DNA from: Paraconiothyrium sp. Pb-2020
Taxonomy: Eukaryota; Ascomycota; Dothideomycetes; Pleosporales; Didymosphaeriaceae
Assembly: GCA_022419385.1 (NCBI GenBank)
Contig: JAJUBI010000005.1
Span: 806,001 to 870,000 of the forward strand
Direction of reading: 5' to 3'
DNA length: 64,000 nucleotides
Position 1 is the first letter of the stretch, and each line of letters begins with the position of its first letter. The notes beneath the pieces are model-generated. The model saw only the letters and a list, made by a program, of their open reading frames with translations, had not been told where the DNA came from and did not search any database. Below are positions 12,404 to 23,952 of this stretch, in pieces. The position numbers were made by a program, and so were the translations under genes.

Positions 12404-13705
12404 ATGGCAGTCACAATGACCGATACAAACTTCCAAACGCCCTCCAGGCCCGTTTCCAAACCCCGGGTGCCTATGAAGCTGGAGACACCCGCTCACCAGC
12501 CGCGCTTCGAAGCCCTGCGCGCGAACAACGCCAGCGTGATGTCGCCCGTGAACCAGAATGGCAGCTTCGAGTTTGACCGCGTCATCAAGTCTGGTACTAT
12601 CATGAAGCGCACCCGCAAGACTAAGGTATGCGCCCTGCCAGTCTCCTGTTTGCACACATGTTGACAGCCAGCACAGCAATGGAAGCCCGTCTACATTGTC
12701 CTCCGCCCGAACTTGCTCTCCATATACCGCGACAAGGACGAGACCAAGCTACGCCATCGGATCACGCTCTCCGAGATCACGGCCGTTGCGCGCCAGAAGG
12801 ACTCCAAAAAGAAGATACAGCATGTCTTTGGTGTCTTCTCGCCCGCCCGCAACTATCACCTCGGCGCCGCCACGGAAAAGGAGGCACAACAATGGGTCGA
12901 CCTGATCCGAGCTGAGGCGCGCATAGATGAAGACGAGGAGGAAATGATTGTCATGAGCCCGACAGGCAAGAAGACCTTCAGCGGCTTTGACAGGTCCAAG
13001 AGAGGAGAGGTTATTGGATCCAGTTCCTCAGAGGTGGAGCGGCCCACGAGCTCAGTGACGCTTGAGAACATGCACAGCGCACGACGGCCCTCGCACTCTC
13101 TCCAATACTCTGGTAACGACTACGGATCATTTTCGGACTTCTCAGACACGGGTGGTCCTGTGCATGCAAGGTTCCAAGGCTCCGTGAACTCACTTCCACC
13201 ACCACAGGAGCAGCAACCACACAACACCAGTCAACAAAGCAACATTGGTACTGTGTCGGATAACGACCGAGTGGTTTATCACGGCTGGCTTTACGTGCTT
13301 AAATCGAAGGGCGGCGTGCGACAGTGGAAGAAGGTCTGGGTGGTGCTTCGACCAAAGGCGCTCGGACTCTACAAGAACGAGGAAGAATATTCCGCCAACC
13401 TCATTATACCATTCGCAAGCATCATCGACGCTGTTGATATCGACCCCCCGTCCAGGAGCAAGCAACACTGCTTCCAAGTCATCACCGAAGAGAAGAACTT
13501 CCGCTTTAGCGCGCTTAATGAAAATGCCTCGTCGCAATGGCTGGGTGCATTCAAGAGCTTACTAGTAAAAAGGAAGGAGGCTGAACAGCAGCGCGTGCTA
13601 CAGGCGACAGGGAATACCCAGCCTCCGCGGACGTCGACCAGCACACAGCAAGCCGCCCAGAAGAACTCAATGCCCGCGACCCACTCGCAAGCACCACACA
13701 ATTAA
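12404..13705 (+). CDS. Tandem PH-domain protein (Opy1-like)
   Basis: Two exons, 12404-12625 and 12677-13705, with a 51-bp intron (GTATGC...GCACAG), give 416 residues. PH domain 1 (about residues 62-165) starts at VIKSGTIMKRT, continues across the intron as KQWKPVYIVLRPN, and ends in the invariant-Trp helix EAQQWVDLIRAE. PH domain 2 (about 280-390) begins VVYHGWLYVLKSKGGVRQWK and ends SSQWLGAFKSLL. The linker is Ser-rich and looks phosphorylated. PH domains bind phosphoinositides at membranes. Yeast Opy1 is the best-known fungal two-PH protein and senses PI(4,5)P2 and the PI4P 5-kinase; the assignment is by architecture only. The intron falls inside the first beta strand pair of PH1. Confidence 0.8.
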
Positions 13706-14876
13706 TCACAAGCGATAAGATAGCCACGTCGCGGGTGAGGAAGCACCTACCACACCGCGCTGCTTCCGTGCTTTCTGACCCCTTTCTCACCGCCGCTTCA
13801 TATTTACTCGCCCCAACCACTCCCTGGTTCCTTGTACATACCCGTCTCCTATGTTTTCACCAAAATTTACCATCAGCACCTCGCGACAGGCATTTCCTAT
13901 CTCTCCGTTCCCACTTCCGAATTTGTTTCTAGCGCTTCAACGAAAGCTCGCCTTCGAGTATTCATGACCTTTCTACGAATTACGACTTGAGCATTCTGGC
14001 TCGTGGGCCTTGCACAGACGGCCCTGGTGGCTTGTTGAATTATGTTGTGGTCTAGTCTAGTTAGTGTGTAGTTGTACTTTGTAATACGCTCGATAAGAGC
14101 TAATTGGAATCTATAACTTGACGTACCGTGTAAAGCTTCCAAGCAATGTACATTGACACGGTTCTTATGAAAAAGCTGGGTATGTATGGTGCATAGAAAT
14201 ACATTTATCCCTGTTATGTTTCGGCAAAGTGGGTGACTGTGTTCGGCACTTCTGAAGAGCTCAATGCACTCTAGGAAACACGCAAGATAACAGCGGCGAA
14301 GAAACCGTCCTAGCTTTGTTCCTAGATGATTTGTTGATCTTTCAAGCTGTCCGGGGGTCGTGCAATTCAAGTAAAAGACTCATCGCGTCGTGAAGAAAGA
14401 AGGAGTAATCAGTTGGTACACAAATTCAACTTGTCTGTTAATCTAGACGCGAAGCAAAGCGGCACAGCTTCTCATAGGTAGATACGCAGAATGCTGTGGT
14501 AGAATAAGGACTTGTCGGTATAAGAGGCGATACACTTCGCATATCGTCAGTGCTGGATATAATAGCACCAGCTATCTTTCAAATAGCGATATAGACCTCA
14601 AAGATCTGTCGTTGGATGCAAACGAATGCCCTCGTTCCACCCAGCGTGCGATCAAGAAAATTTGCAAAGGCAGTGGGTCGGGCGCGGACGAGACGTTGGA
14701 AAACTCCTCACGGTAAGACAGAAAATACTTTTTCTTCAACACGGCAAGCCTGAGTCACAGAATTCCTTTCGTTATCCTGAACACTTGGTACCACACACAC
14801 GAAGCCCCTTTGTTCTCTTTGTACCCAGGCATATATATTGTGGTGTTAACGTCTCTTCCATCAACCAATCACAAAT
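13706..14876. other. Long intergenic region before the tRNA pair
   Basis: 1171 bp without a supported gene. A 157-codon minus-strand frame at 13897-14370 has no recognisable features. The end near the tRNAs includes an AT-rich patch at 14831-14839, possibly a Pol III upstream element. Confidence 0.5.
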
Positions 14877-14962
14877 GGTCGGTTAGCTCAGTTGGTTAGA
14901 GCGTGGTGCTAATAGCTCCTCTGTTAACGCCAAGGTCGCGGGTTCGACCCCCGTACTGACCA
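14877..14962 (+). tRNA. tRNA-Ile (AAT) with 12-nt intron
   Basis: The acceptor stem GGTCGGT pairs with ACTGACC (one G-U), with discriminator A at 14962. The A box is TTAGCTCAGTTGG and the T arm is GGTTCGACCCC. Anticodon stem TGGTG/CGCCA holds loop CTAATA-A with anticodon AAT. Twelve extra bases (GCTCCTCTGTTA) sit after position 37, the canonical place for a nuclear tRNA intron. Without the intron the tRNA is 74 nt. CCA happens to follow the discriminator base in the genome, which is probably chance. Confidence 0.95.
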
Positions 14963-14967
14963 CCACG

Positions 14968-15058
14968 TCCGATATGGTCTAGTGGCTAGGATACATCGCT
15001 CTCATTCACAAGAGTGAATTGATCCGATGTGGCCCGGGTTCGATTCCCGGTGTCGGAA
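14968..15058 (+). tRNA. tRNA-Glu (CTC) with 19-nt intron
   Basis: The acceptor stem TCCGATA pairs with TGTCGGA, with discriminator A at 15058. The D arm region reads TGGTCTAGTGGCTAGGAT, and the T arm is GGTTCGATTCC. Anticodon stem CATCG/CGATG holds loop CTCTCA-C with anticodon CTC, interrupted after position 37 by a 19-nt intron that itself can fold (TTCAC...GTGAA). It starts only five bases after tRNA-Ile, with no T-run between them, so both are probably made from one Pol III transcript. Confidence 0.95.
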
Positions 15059-15066
15059 ACATAATC

Positions 15067-15071
15067 TTTTT
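15067..15071 (+). terminator. RNA polymerase III terminator
   Basis: TTTTT begins nine bases after the tRNA-Glu 3' end and is the first T-run after both tRNAs. It would end a dicistronic Ile-Glu transcript. Confidence 0.7.
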
Positions 15072-15561
15072 GCCATGTCCTGGACCAGGAACCATCGTGC
15101 TATGATATGAGGTTGCGGTCGTGGAGGTGGTGAAGGAAGGTGTGCGTTGGTGGTGGGTGGAGCCGTTGTCTGGCCGTCGTTGGACGCTCTTCTGAATTTA
15201 CAAGTAGAAGAGCGCTATGAGATCCAATTTTTTGACGAGATGTCTCTCTGCTTTTCACGTGTCTGTGAAGATGGGTGCTTCTTTTCAGCTTTTGCATGCA
15301 CCACTTCTATACGTTCAACACGAGTAAATGGCTCAACCTTGATCCGTTTCGATCTCCGTTGCCACAAAATGTTATTCAACCAAGCCCAGAGCAGATGATA
15401 GTCTCAAAGCCGATCTTCGCTGGTACCGGCTTTTGGTTGTAGTCATTGAAATTTTGCATTGCAACATCGTTCGCGTCTTAACGCTTCGTCCGCGTCTGCC
15501 ATCGCAGTTCTCCTACGTCCGCTCACCTTCGTTTCCACCTGATCAATGGATCAGATGCCCC
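15072..15561. other. Intergenic region
   Basis: 3' flank of the CorA-like gene and downstream of the tRNA pair. No supported coding or RNA feature. Confidence 0.5.
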
Positions 15562-18500
15562 TCATGCGTACCACTCATCATCCCCTTCATCACCCCACCT
15601 CCTCCTCGCTCTCGCCCTTCGTCTCGTGTCTTTCTTGCTCTTCCAGACGTACTCGCTGCCACCCGGCCTACCTTGGTGCTGTGCATTGGTACGTGAGCCC
15701 CTCCCTTCCATTAACTCCTTGCTCTGTTCGAACAGCCTATCTGTTTCCCAGTGCTCCAGGTACTGTTTGATTATTATGTAGTCTGGATCGCTGTCATCGT
15801 AGTCCCAAGGTAGATACGCGTCGTCGAGGACTGACGGTACGATATACTTCTTGTGAATCCGCATGTATGTAGGTCTGTCACGAGGCGGTGGGGGAGGAGC
15901 ATCGTATCTTGAGGGATGGGGGCGGGGCATAGCCGGTTGTATTAGCTTATTCCTCCTCCTCATGATTGCAGGTGATGGTGGTGGCGGTGGAGTTTCGGGC
16001 TTTGATCTGAGATCAGGCAAAATTTTGGTTTCTGTGTACGAGTATGGTACGGCGTCCGGCATTTCAATTGTCTGAATTGACGAGGGGAAAGCAGGCTTGC
16101 GTGCAGAAGATCGAGCGTTACGATCTCGCGCAACCTCCAGCCGAAATTCCGTACTCTCACCCGCAGGGCCCCAATTCTCCGTAACAAGGCCTTGCCTTGC
16201 CCTTCTAGAATGGTCCCACGCGTTTGTGGAGTACCAGGTGTCTTTGTAGTCCGGCTTTGCTTTCGGTGCTGCATACTCCGCATCATCCGCCATAGAAAGT
16301 GTGCTTGAGGAATCTGCCGGGCTCTTCGCTGCACGTCTCCTTTGTAGCACGCTAATCCCGCGCGCCGAGAGACGGCGGTCCTGCTTTCCAGTCAAGGATC
16401 GGTAAATGGAAGAACTGAAGTCGCGAATCTCGTCACCATTGTACGCTATCGCCAGCATAATGGCCATAATGCTAACAGTAAGCGGGAGAGCAATCTCCCA
16501 GAATAAACCCTGCTTGTTTTCCATGTCCCTGATATCGCTGGTATTCATGCCAAGGTACGAGGTCACAAAGGATAGAGGAAGGAAGATGACGGTTACCACA
16601 GTGAAGACGAGAATGGCTTTGCCATGATCTTCCTCGTTGATCTCAGCGCTTTGCTTGGTGCTGTTGGATAGAGGCCCACAGCGGCTGATTTGGTCGTCGT
16701 ATTCTTCACGTGTGAGAGCGAGATTATCCAGGCAAGAGCTCAGCAGGAGTCGCTCGTACGGATACAGAGCGCGACGAGCAAGGGCGTCGGTCGGGTAACT
16801 GGCATCGTCTAAAACAGACAAGTAGTTGTTGACGAGTCGGGTTTGCCAGTCATTGACTTGGGCGAGGATTGTGAGTTCTTCCTGTAGGAGGTTAATAGAA
16901 CGTAAAAGACGTTTTGAAGGCCGGTGATTTACTTGGAACTGCTGTTGCGTTGTCAGATGGGATACATAATTCTGCTCTTGTGGTACTTGACTCACCAGCG
17001 TTGACAGGTACTCGCGATACATGTCGCCAACAGTCATGCTCTTTTCTAGTGGCTTGACAATCAGCCGTCTTATCAGCCAGCTTGAGATCGACTCAGCACC
17101 CCACGACATTCTCTCTAAGGCATCGTTTGTCGTAGATGTGCGCACCATTTCGCACAGCTCTTCCCGCGCTTGCATTACTGACGACTCTACGCTGTCATGG
17201 AATTTGCTCAGAACCTCGAGGCCAGGTTCACTGTAAGGATAGTCCTCCTGGTAGCCTCCTCGTTTGCTCTCATCGAAATATTCCTCTGTATAGTGGAGGC
17301 TCCGCTCGACGGAGAAATAGAACACTAGAAGGCGATGTAGTGTCTCGAGCAGCTTCCGCGGAAACGAATAGAGATCAGATAGATTACCTTGTTCGTCTCG
17401 CACACCATCTGCAAGCTCCTTGAGTTGCTCGAAGATCTTGCCCGCTTCCACGACGGCACGATCTAGAACTGCACAGGCGCCAGCCATGGTGGATTCGAGC
17501 AAGGCCTGATCATCGTTACGGATCCAATCCTTCCAAGTCTCGTTGTCTTTGAGGAAGGAGCTAGAGACTTTATCGCCTTGCTTACTAGCCTCCGCTGCAG
17601 CATGCTTCTGTAGGTGTTTGAGGGCCGCGTTAGGGTCGTCGAACGGTGCTTCTCGCGCGCATCGTTTGCATCTTTTCAGAGTACCACCAACCTCCTTGTC
17701 ATCCTCAGGAAGTGGAAGTTTGAACTTTGTTGCGTCCGCATTAGCATAAGTGTAAGACATGGAAGGCGTGCGAATCCTCCATGAACGTGTATTGGTTTTG
17801 GCTGTTTTCCAGCCAGGATCGGTATATTCTTTGGGGTCTGGCTTATAGGCTGAATGTTCTCTCAGCCTTTCTACGGCTGCTGCAATGTTGGCAGTTGCTC
17901 CCCAAACTTTCCGCATCAATGTAGGCTTGTTGACATCCCCCACGAATAAGCCGAGAGTGTTATGCACCACCTTAAGGAACTCGTGAGCTTTGCTAGGTAA
18001 CTTCGAGGACTGATCGCGGACGATGACCTGATGGTGCGAGCAATGAGATCGATGGGACTCAGACTCCGTCTTTTGGATCTGTGAAATGATAATTTTCTCA
18101 ACATCTTCGAAAGTGCTTTCGCGTAGGGTTTCGTAATACTTGGTAGAAGTAAAGGTCTGCTCTACCGGGCCATTCGCCGCAGTTTCTGACAATATTGCGT
18201 TCACCATAGCAACCTCCACCCTTTGTAGGCATTTCGTTGCATGTTCGATGCTCATAGGGAGAGACAACGAGCGCATCTGGTCCTTGCTCAGCGCAGAAGG
18301 CCAGTGATAGAATGGCGGTACCGAGCCATGAGTCGGTGCCGCATCAAGAAGAGCCGGAGGAAGTGTGTCAGACACGTCCTCCGGAACGTCCTTTACCACG
18401 ACAAGGTCGATGAAAATAACGTCCAGTTGGCGGATAACAGCTGGCCAGTTTGCTGGAGTAGCTTTGATCTTGTCTCCGTGGTATTGCAAGAGTAATCGAA

Positions 18501-20215
18501 CGGCTCCCGCGGGCCACGACTCACGGGTAAACCGTCGCAACTCCCTGACCCTCTGTTCGGCTTGAAAATAGGTACCGCATTCTTGATGTGAGTATACCAG
18601 TACACGTCCGTCCGGAACGCTCAATCGAACTGAGGTGATAGACTTCTTTGTACCGGGGCCGAGCTGTTTAAGGTCCTCCTGAATTAGCTTGATGGATTTG
18701 GTGAAATCGCTGGAAAGTGGACTATAACCGCAAGTGATCACTGCTCTGCCATCGACATTGAGCATCCATAATGCTGGAACGTGTATCAGACCACCTTCTC
18801 GCGTGTTCCCGATGCTTCTATATGCTTGTTCCTCGTCTCGATCCCGTACTGGCTCATAAGGATAGTAGGACTGTATAAGGGTCCGTGGGGGGTGTAAACG
18901 ATCATTATTTGAGTTGTTACTTTGCGGTTTCTGGATGTCGAAATACGGTGTACAAGAGAAGATCACAGATCGAGGGTCCGTTTGATTGCATTCATCGCCA
19001 CGCACGACTGTGCCTGGTTCGATAAACAAGCCACCGAGGAAGGCCTTGACGTATTCCTTCTCGATCTTATGCAAAGTCTTGACGATTAGATACCGGGTGC
19101 GCTCAGAAACATCCGGTATCGTCATGCAAGTGGTCTTTATGCGTGTTAGTCAAGTAGGTGTTGAGGACCAGATTTCCTCACCTTGAACTGGCTCCAGTCT
19201 AGGGCCGCTCCATATAGATGGAACCACCGGATTCCGATGCTGGGGGAGAGCGCACTATTCTCCGGACCAGGAAGAGTGTAGACTTCTAGAGTCGTTCGAT
19301 TCTCTGTGGTGATAGTGACAGCCTTAGTAATTTTGAGCGTCTCTGTCGTCATCCCGTTTACATTGCGGGGACTCTTCGACAACGACTCTTTGCTACTATC
19401 CAGCACTTTGCTGGAGGTCAACAGCTTAGCGGCCCATCTTGTATCTATGGCAAAGGAGAGCGGATTGTCGTCTTCATCTACGGGCTGGACGACAGCGCGT
19501 ATCTAGCTTCGGTGAGAAGCGTATCATGCTAGCGACCCTAGAGTACTTACCGGTTCGGCTGATGGTGCTTCAGAAGCTTCATCATCGCTTATCAGTACTG
19601 AACCCCGCTCTTCATCATCTTCTTGGTCGCCATGAATCGAGCTTTCTTCATCCGATGATTTATCTACAAGTGAAAGTTCATGTCCACTCGCAGAGCCAGC
19701 GTCGACGTCGACATTCACAAACTCGACTTCCCGATGCCTGGGAAAAGGATCTTCTTGTATTTGTATGGAACGAGATCTTTTGTCGGAGGTGAACAAGATG
19801 CGTACGGCCATGCCTTGTTGAACTAAATCGTTCCAAAGGCTGGGCAGAATCACGCAGAGGCCATCGGCTACATCATACGCCACATCGAACTTATCGTTAC
19901 AAATGTCATTAAGCCTTTCTTCATCGTCCTTTCGCGCGTATATTTCCTCAACATAGGATTTAAAACGCTATGTTGGGAGATGTTTAGCTTTCGCAGATCA
20001 AACAAGCTGGAAGCGAGACGTACCGAAAAGTCCTGAGCGTTTTCCCACAGGATGGGATACCTGTTGCCAATATGATCTACAATTAACAAAAGCGGTGTTG
20101 CGTGGGATTCGTCCTTCCCCTCGAGATCGATGGACGCCGGCCCTATTGGCTGATCTACGATTGGCGCGCCGCCTGACGCGATCGAAGGATCAAGGGTCGT
20201 GGCACCTTCAGCCAT
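15562..20215 (-). CDS. CorA-like membrane protein with N-terminal ubiquitin-like region
   Basis: Four exons, 20215-20024, 19967-19551, 19502-19182 and 19134-15562, give 1500 residues. The N-terminus (about 40-130) resembles the fungal ubiquitin-like domain found at the front of many regulatory proteins (TPLLLIVDHIGNRYP ... GLCVILPSLWNDLVQQGMAV). The long middle region is typical of large fungal CorA-like proteins. Two C-terminal transmembrane helices flank the CorA signature: ILVFTVVTVIFLPLSFVTSY then LGMNTSDIRD, and EIALPLTVSIMAIMLAIAY. The GMN motif forms the Mg2+ selectivity filter in CorA/Mrs2/Alr channels, so the motif itself is intact. A Pro-rich, basic cytosolic tail follows. A stretch at 16942-16995 looks like a stopless 54-bp intron (GTGAGT...CAACAG); if removed, the protein has 1482 residues. 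Channel activity in this subfamily is unproven. Confidence 0.85.
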
Positions 20216-21048
20216 AACAACACAGCAAAACTGCACCTGCGCGCGTCGCAAAGCTCGAGCGGAGAGATAGAGGAAGAAGCATGGTGGGTATGTTGATGCC
20301 TTCTTGGGCGTCATTTGCTGTCGCGCCTGGGTCAGCTTCTGATCAGCTGCGGATCGCTAAACCCTGTCCTGTTTGTGGCGCCCTAGTCGCGTGCCTCTTA
20401 TACCCACTATGCATACTTTCACGACAATGGGCCAGTTTTTCATGTCGATCGTCCGTCATTGTCAAACTGTTGAAAACAGGGGTGAGAGCAGTCGAGAGGC
20501 AAAAGTTGCGCGGAAAGGGCGACACGAGAAAATTGTTGCGTCTCACTGTGGAGGGCTTGGACGGGGCACGTCGAGAGATTCACCGATGCAGAGGAAAGGA
20601 TCATTACAAAAGTGGGTCAGATTCCAATGCATGAGAGCTGAAGGTAAATGCGCTCTTCCTGTCGCTGTACGCGACTATGAACAAATTGTTCGAGTCAACG
20701 CTTTCAGCAAAAGCGATACTAACCAAAAGCGCTGTCCTAATCACTCAATGGTGTTGTTTATGCAGTTTGCCGGTATGAGATTCTCGGATCGTAGCAAAAC
20801 GAGAAGCTCGCGATATGTCAAGCTGCAGATGGAATCACCAAGAGAGAGACCGCTTCAAATCAAAGGCCTCTTCCAAGACGCATTGGACACATTCTTGCGC
20901 TAGTTGACTGTGCACCGCAGGTCTGACATGTCCCGGAAATGGAGTCTAACGTTATAGGTTCTTGTCCACGCCTGGGAGATGCAGGCGGAAACCAAAATTT
21001 TGATCATGCAGGTGAAGAGGGACGAGATGTCGGCAGACGTCAGCCAGA
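20216..21048. other. Intergenic region
   Basis: Promoter side of the CorA-like gene. A 176-codon plus-strand frame (20373-20903) has basic, low-information composition and no domain, so I do not call it. Confidence 0.5.
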
Positions 21049-22852
21049 CTAGTCTTCACGTTCAATCTTGTCGATAACCAGCTGTACGTTCACCTCGGAA
21101 GCTACATTCTCCAGGTCCGGGAACATTGTGCCCGTTCGCAAGCGTTCCAAGGACTTCTCGGTAAATGATTCAGCGAACCAAATCTCGATCTTTGCCATGA
21201 CAGCCATCGAGTTTCCTGTTGCTTTCTCCTGCAGCAATTCCAGTACGCAAGGAACAGTGTCGAAGACTGCATCCTGAATGATGAGATGCCGAAGAGACTG
21301 AGGAAGACGTTCGAAGGTGTCTAGGTCTTCATTGACGATACCATGGAACGGTGCGGTCAATGTTTTGAGGCTAGTCAGCCTAGCTATTGTTGTTGAGGAC
21401 AATTCCGGGGTCTTGACCCTACGAGGTAGTCGCAAAAATACCAAGCGCGAAAGGTCCTTGAAGTGCCGTAAGATGACATCAGCTAAAGCGTAAAAATCGT
21501 TGCGGTGATCTTGCCTCGGTCCATCTGAGAGATCCAGGTGCTCGAGGCTCTCAAAAGCCCCGAGCAGAGGTCTGAAGTATCCTGCAGGATCCGATCTGAC
21601 CATGCGATCAGACATGGGCACAAGCTGAACATCTGGCATTAGGTGCATTAACAGTACGAACAAACGCAAGACCGATCGGTGATGACTCACCTAGACGGAG
21701 TTTGGACACATTCCGGAATTGCGCACTTGGGATAGTGGCTGGATTGAGTCCTGCTCGACGGTTGGGTCGAAACTCCAACCGCAGATGCAGGTCTCGGATA
21801 CCTGGAAAATACCCCAATCCAGTTACAGCAACCGGTGATGGCCCACGGATTGTCAGAGACTTGACAGAGCTCAGCGCACCAATGCGTTGAACATGAGCGA
21901 GATGATGAGCCTGAGAGGGTCTTATGCAAAAACATGCACATAGGAAGTCGATGCCATCGTCTTTGAGAATGTATGTATCCAGAACAAAAGTCACATGGGT
22001 GACGTTCGACACCAGCAGTAGAACGATGCCAATGAGACAGTAAGGATATTGCGTCCTCAGCTTCTTGATCCAGCTTGTGCGAAGCTTCGTTGGGATGCCG
22101 AGGCTTTTAACAAGGTTCGCCGCTCGGTTTACGATCTCATTCTATCTCAGACTGTTAGTCAGTTTCAATCCTCCAGAAGAGATCACAATATATATACCGC
22201 AGGATGTCCTTCATAGAGGTTCTCCAAGGCATAGACCTTGGCGTGCGATTGACTTGGGAGGAAGATCGTAAATTGTCGAACCTTGGGGCCGAGATCTCGT
22301 CGGTCGAGTAACGTCCGGGTGAACAGAGCCAGAGGGGATAGTTGCAGAATTTTAGTCCAAGGACTCCATAGAGATTCACATATCACAGCAGACTCGACGA
22401 GCAATTCCTGTGACCATGCACCAAGACCTTTGTTGATCAGTGCGGCGCTTCGGTAGTTCTTTGACTCCCACTTGAACTTGCACCGAAATTCTGATTCGTT
22501 GATCTCAGCTGCCTCATCATATATGGCGCGCGTATTTTCTTTGAGAAATGATAGTATATTCCTGATGATCTCTGCTGGGAGGGTATCGAGATAGGTGGTG
22601 CCTATACGTAGTTGTGTAAGCGAAGCTGCATAAAATCCGACGGGCCGAAGGCGATCTAGAAGCCTCACTCTTGATTTCTGTACACGACTCTAAGTCCGTG
22701 TCAAGCTCAGACACCTATAATACATCTTTGATTAGCGTAGGTTCGCAAAGACTAGCAAATGTTTGTACACTACTTACTGCAGGCTGCGACGCATGTTTCC
22801 CATTGCTGCGCAACAGCGCAAATCGACCAGGATCCAGCTGGCCATGGTTCAT
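21049..22852 (-). CDS. F-box protein
   Basis: Five exons, 22852-22778, 22714-22669, 22601-22198, 22141-21691 and 21632-21049, give 519 residues with every junction in phase. The F-box lies at about residues 41-75 (TTYLDTLPAEIIRNILSFLK) and is created only when the 67-bp third-exon junction is spliced, which supports the model. The remainder shows loosely leucine-rich, repeat-like text (SVKSLTIRGPS, ESLEHLDLSDG, SLRHLIIQDAVFD), as in fungal F-box/LRR proteins. Such proteins recruit substrates to the SCF ubiquitin ligase through Skp1; the target cannot be read from sequence. Exon 2 is short at 46 nt. The alternative start at 22845 (MASWIL) is out of frame with the rest. Confidence 0.8.
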
Positions 22853-23952
22853 AGTGCCTTTTCAAGCAGGGATCTGGAAATAGAGTACTCGGCGTGGAGC
22901 AACAAGAGCAGAGCGGAGAAGAGGTAGTGAAGTAAAAGAGTCGAGGAAGCATTTTGAAGTTGCTGACTAAAAACAAGCAAACGGCGCAAGCGATATGTCC
23001 TTCACCGTGGCTATCAACTCGTAGCTAGGCTCTCTCACCATCACCTGTAACTCAAAATATCACCCGGCGTGGGAATCGGTTTGGTATGGACTCAAGATTG
23101 GCTGACGGTTGCCCAAATTCTTGGTAACACAGCGCAAACCCGAACGAAGAAAAGGCGTAGAACGAAGTGGAAAAAGACGACTCGAGCGCGGTATGTGCTC
23201 GAGACTTTCGCCAGATGAGAAGTACGGTTCCACAGAAATGACAGTCACTACTTACAGACCATAGCGGTCCGCATATCGTGAGGCCCACACTCCGCTATCG
23301 GCACTATGTGACCTGAGACAATATGAATTCGATAAGAAACTTCATGTCACTGGCAGTAATCTCGATGTGTCAGTGATGAGGAAGGTTCAGAGCAACTAAG
23401 ACATGCTCGTTGCACTTATCGTTATCCCTTGGTCTGAATAACGCAATAGCTGGGTAACTAATAAGGTTAGTGTGTTTCGAATGCAGGCTCCGTTAGAAGT
23501 AGAGTAGTGGTTTAAGAGGCCATTTATATACCTTTCAAATCAGGGCTATCCATCTCCAGTGGGTCTTGTGGATACTGGGTTCACTGCTGCGAAAATAACT
23601 TTATTCAAACTGATGGAAGGATTCATTGATGCAGCGGATGTTCATACGAGTGTAGCCTACGAAGTGCTTTGTAAACAAGAGTGGCGATATGAAAGTCAGC
23701 TAGCGAATGGCTTTGGGACGTTGATGCAACAATAAAAAAGAAGCTAAGGGACGCGACCTTCGTTGAAAAGAGGCTCAGTCTCAATGAGTAGTGTACTTGC
23801 TAAGTGCTAGAATGTGAATGTGTAGTGTGTACTAGTTGCTATCCTCCAAATTCTCGTGTTATCGTGCGTTCCTTTGAAACAGTGACACCGCGGGGAAGAT
23901 GTACCCATGTACCCTCTCATCACATACTGAACCTTCGACTCAATGAAAGTAC
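22853..23952. other. Intergenic region
   Basis: 1100 bp without a supported gene. The stretch 23052-23288 has overlapping minus-strand frames but no splice-consistent model. Around 23300-23900 the sequence is slightly AT-rich and featureless. Confidence 0.5.

Noticed and set aside
13897..14370. 157-codon minus-strand ORF
   Set aside because: No recognisable motif and no splice or promoter support.
14963..14965. Genome-encoded CCA after tRNA-Ile
   Set aside because: Eukaryotes add CCA enzymatically; three matching bases next to the gene are likely chance.
20373..20903. 176-codon plus-strand ORF
   Set aside because: Basic, featureless translation without family resemblance.
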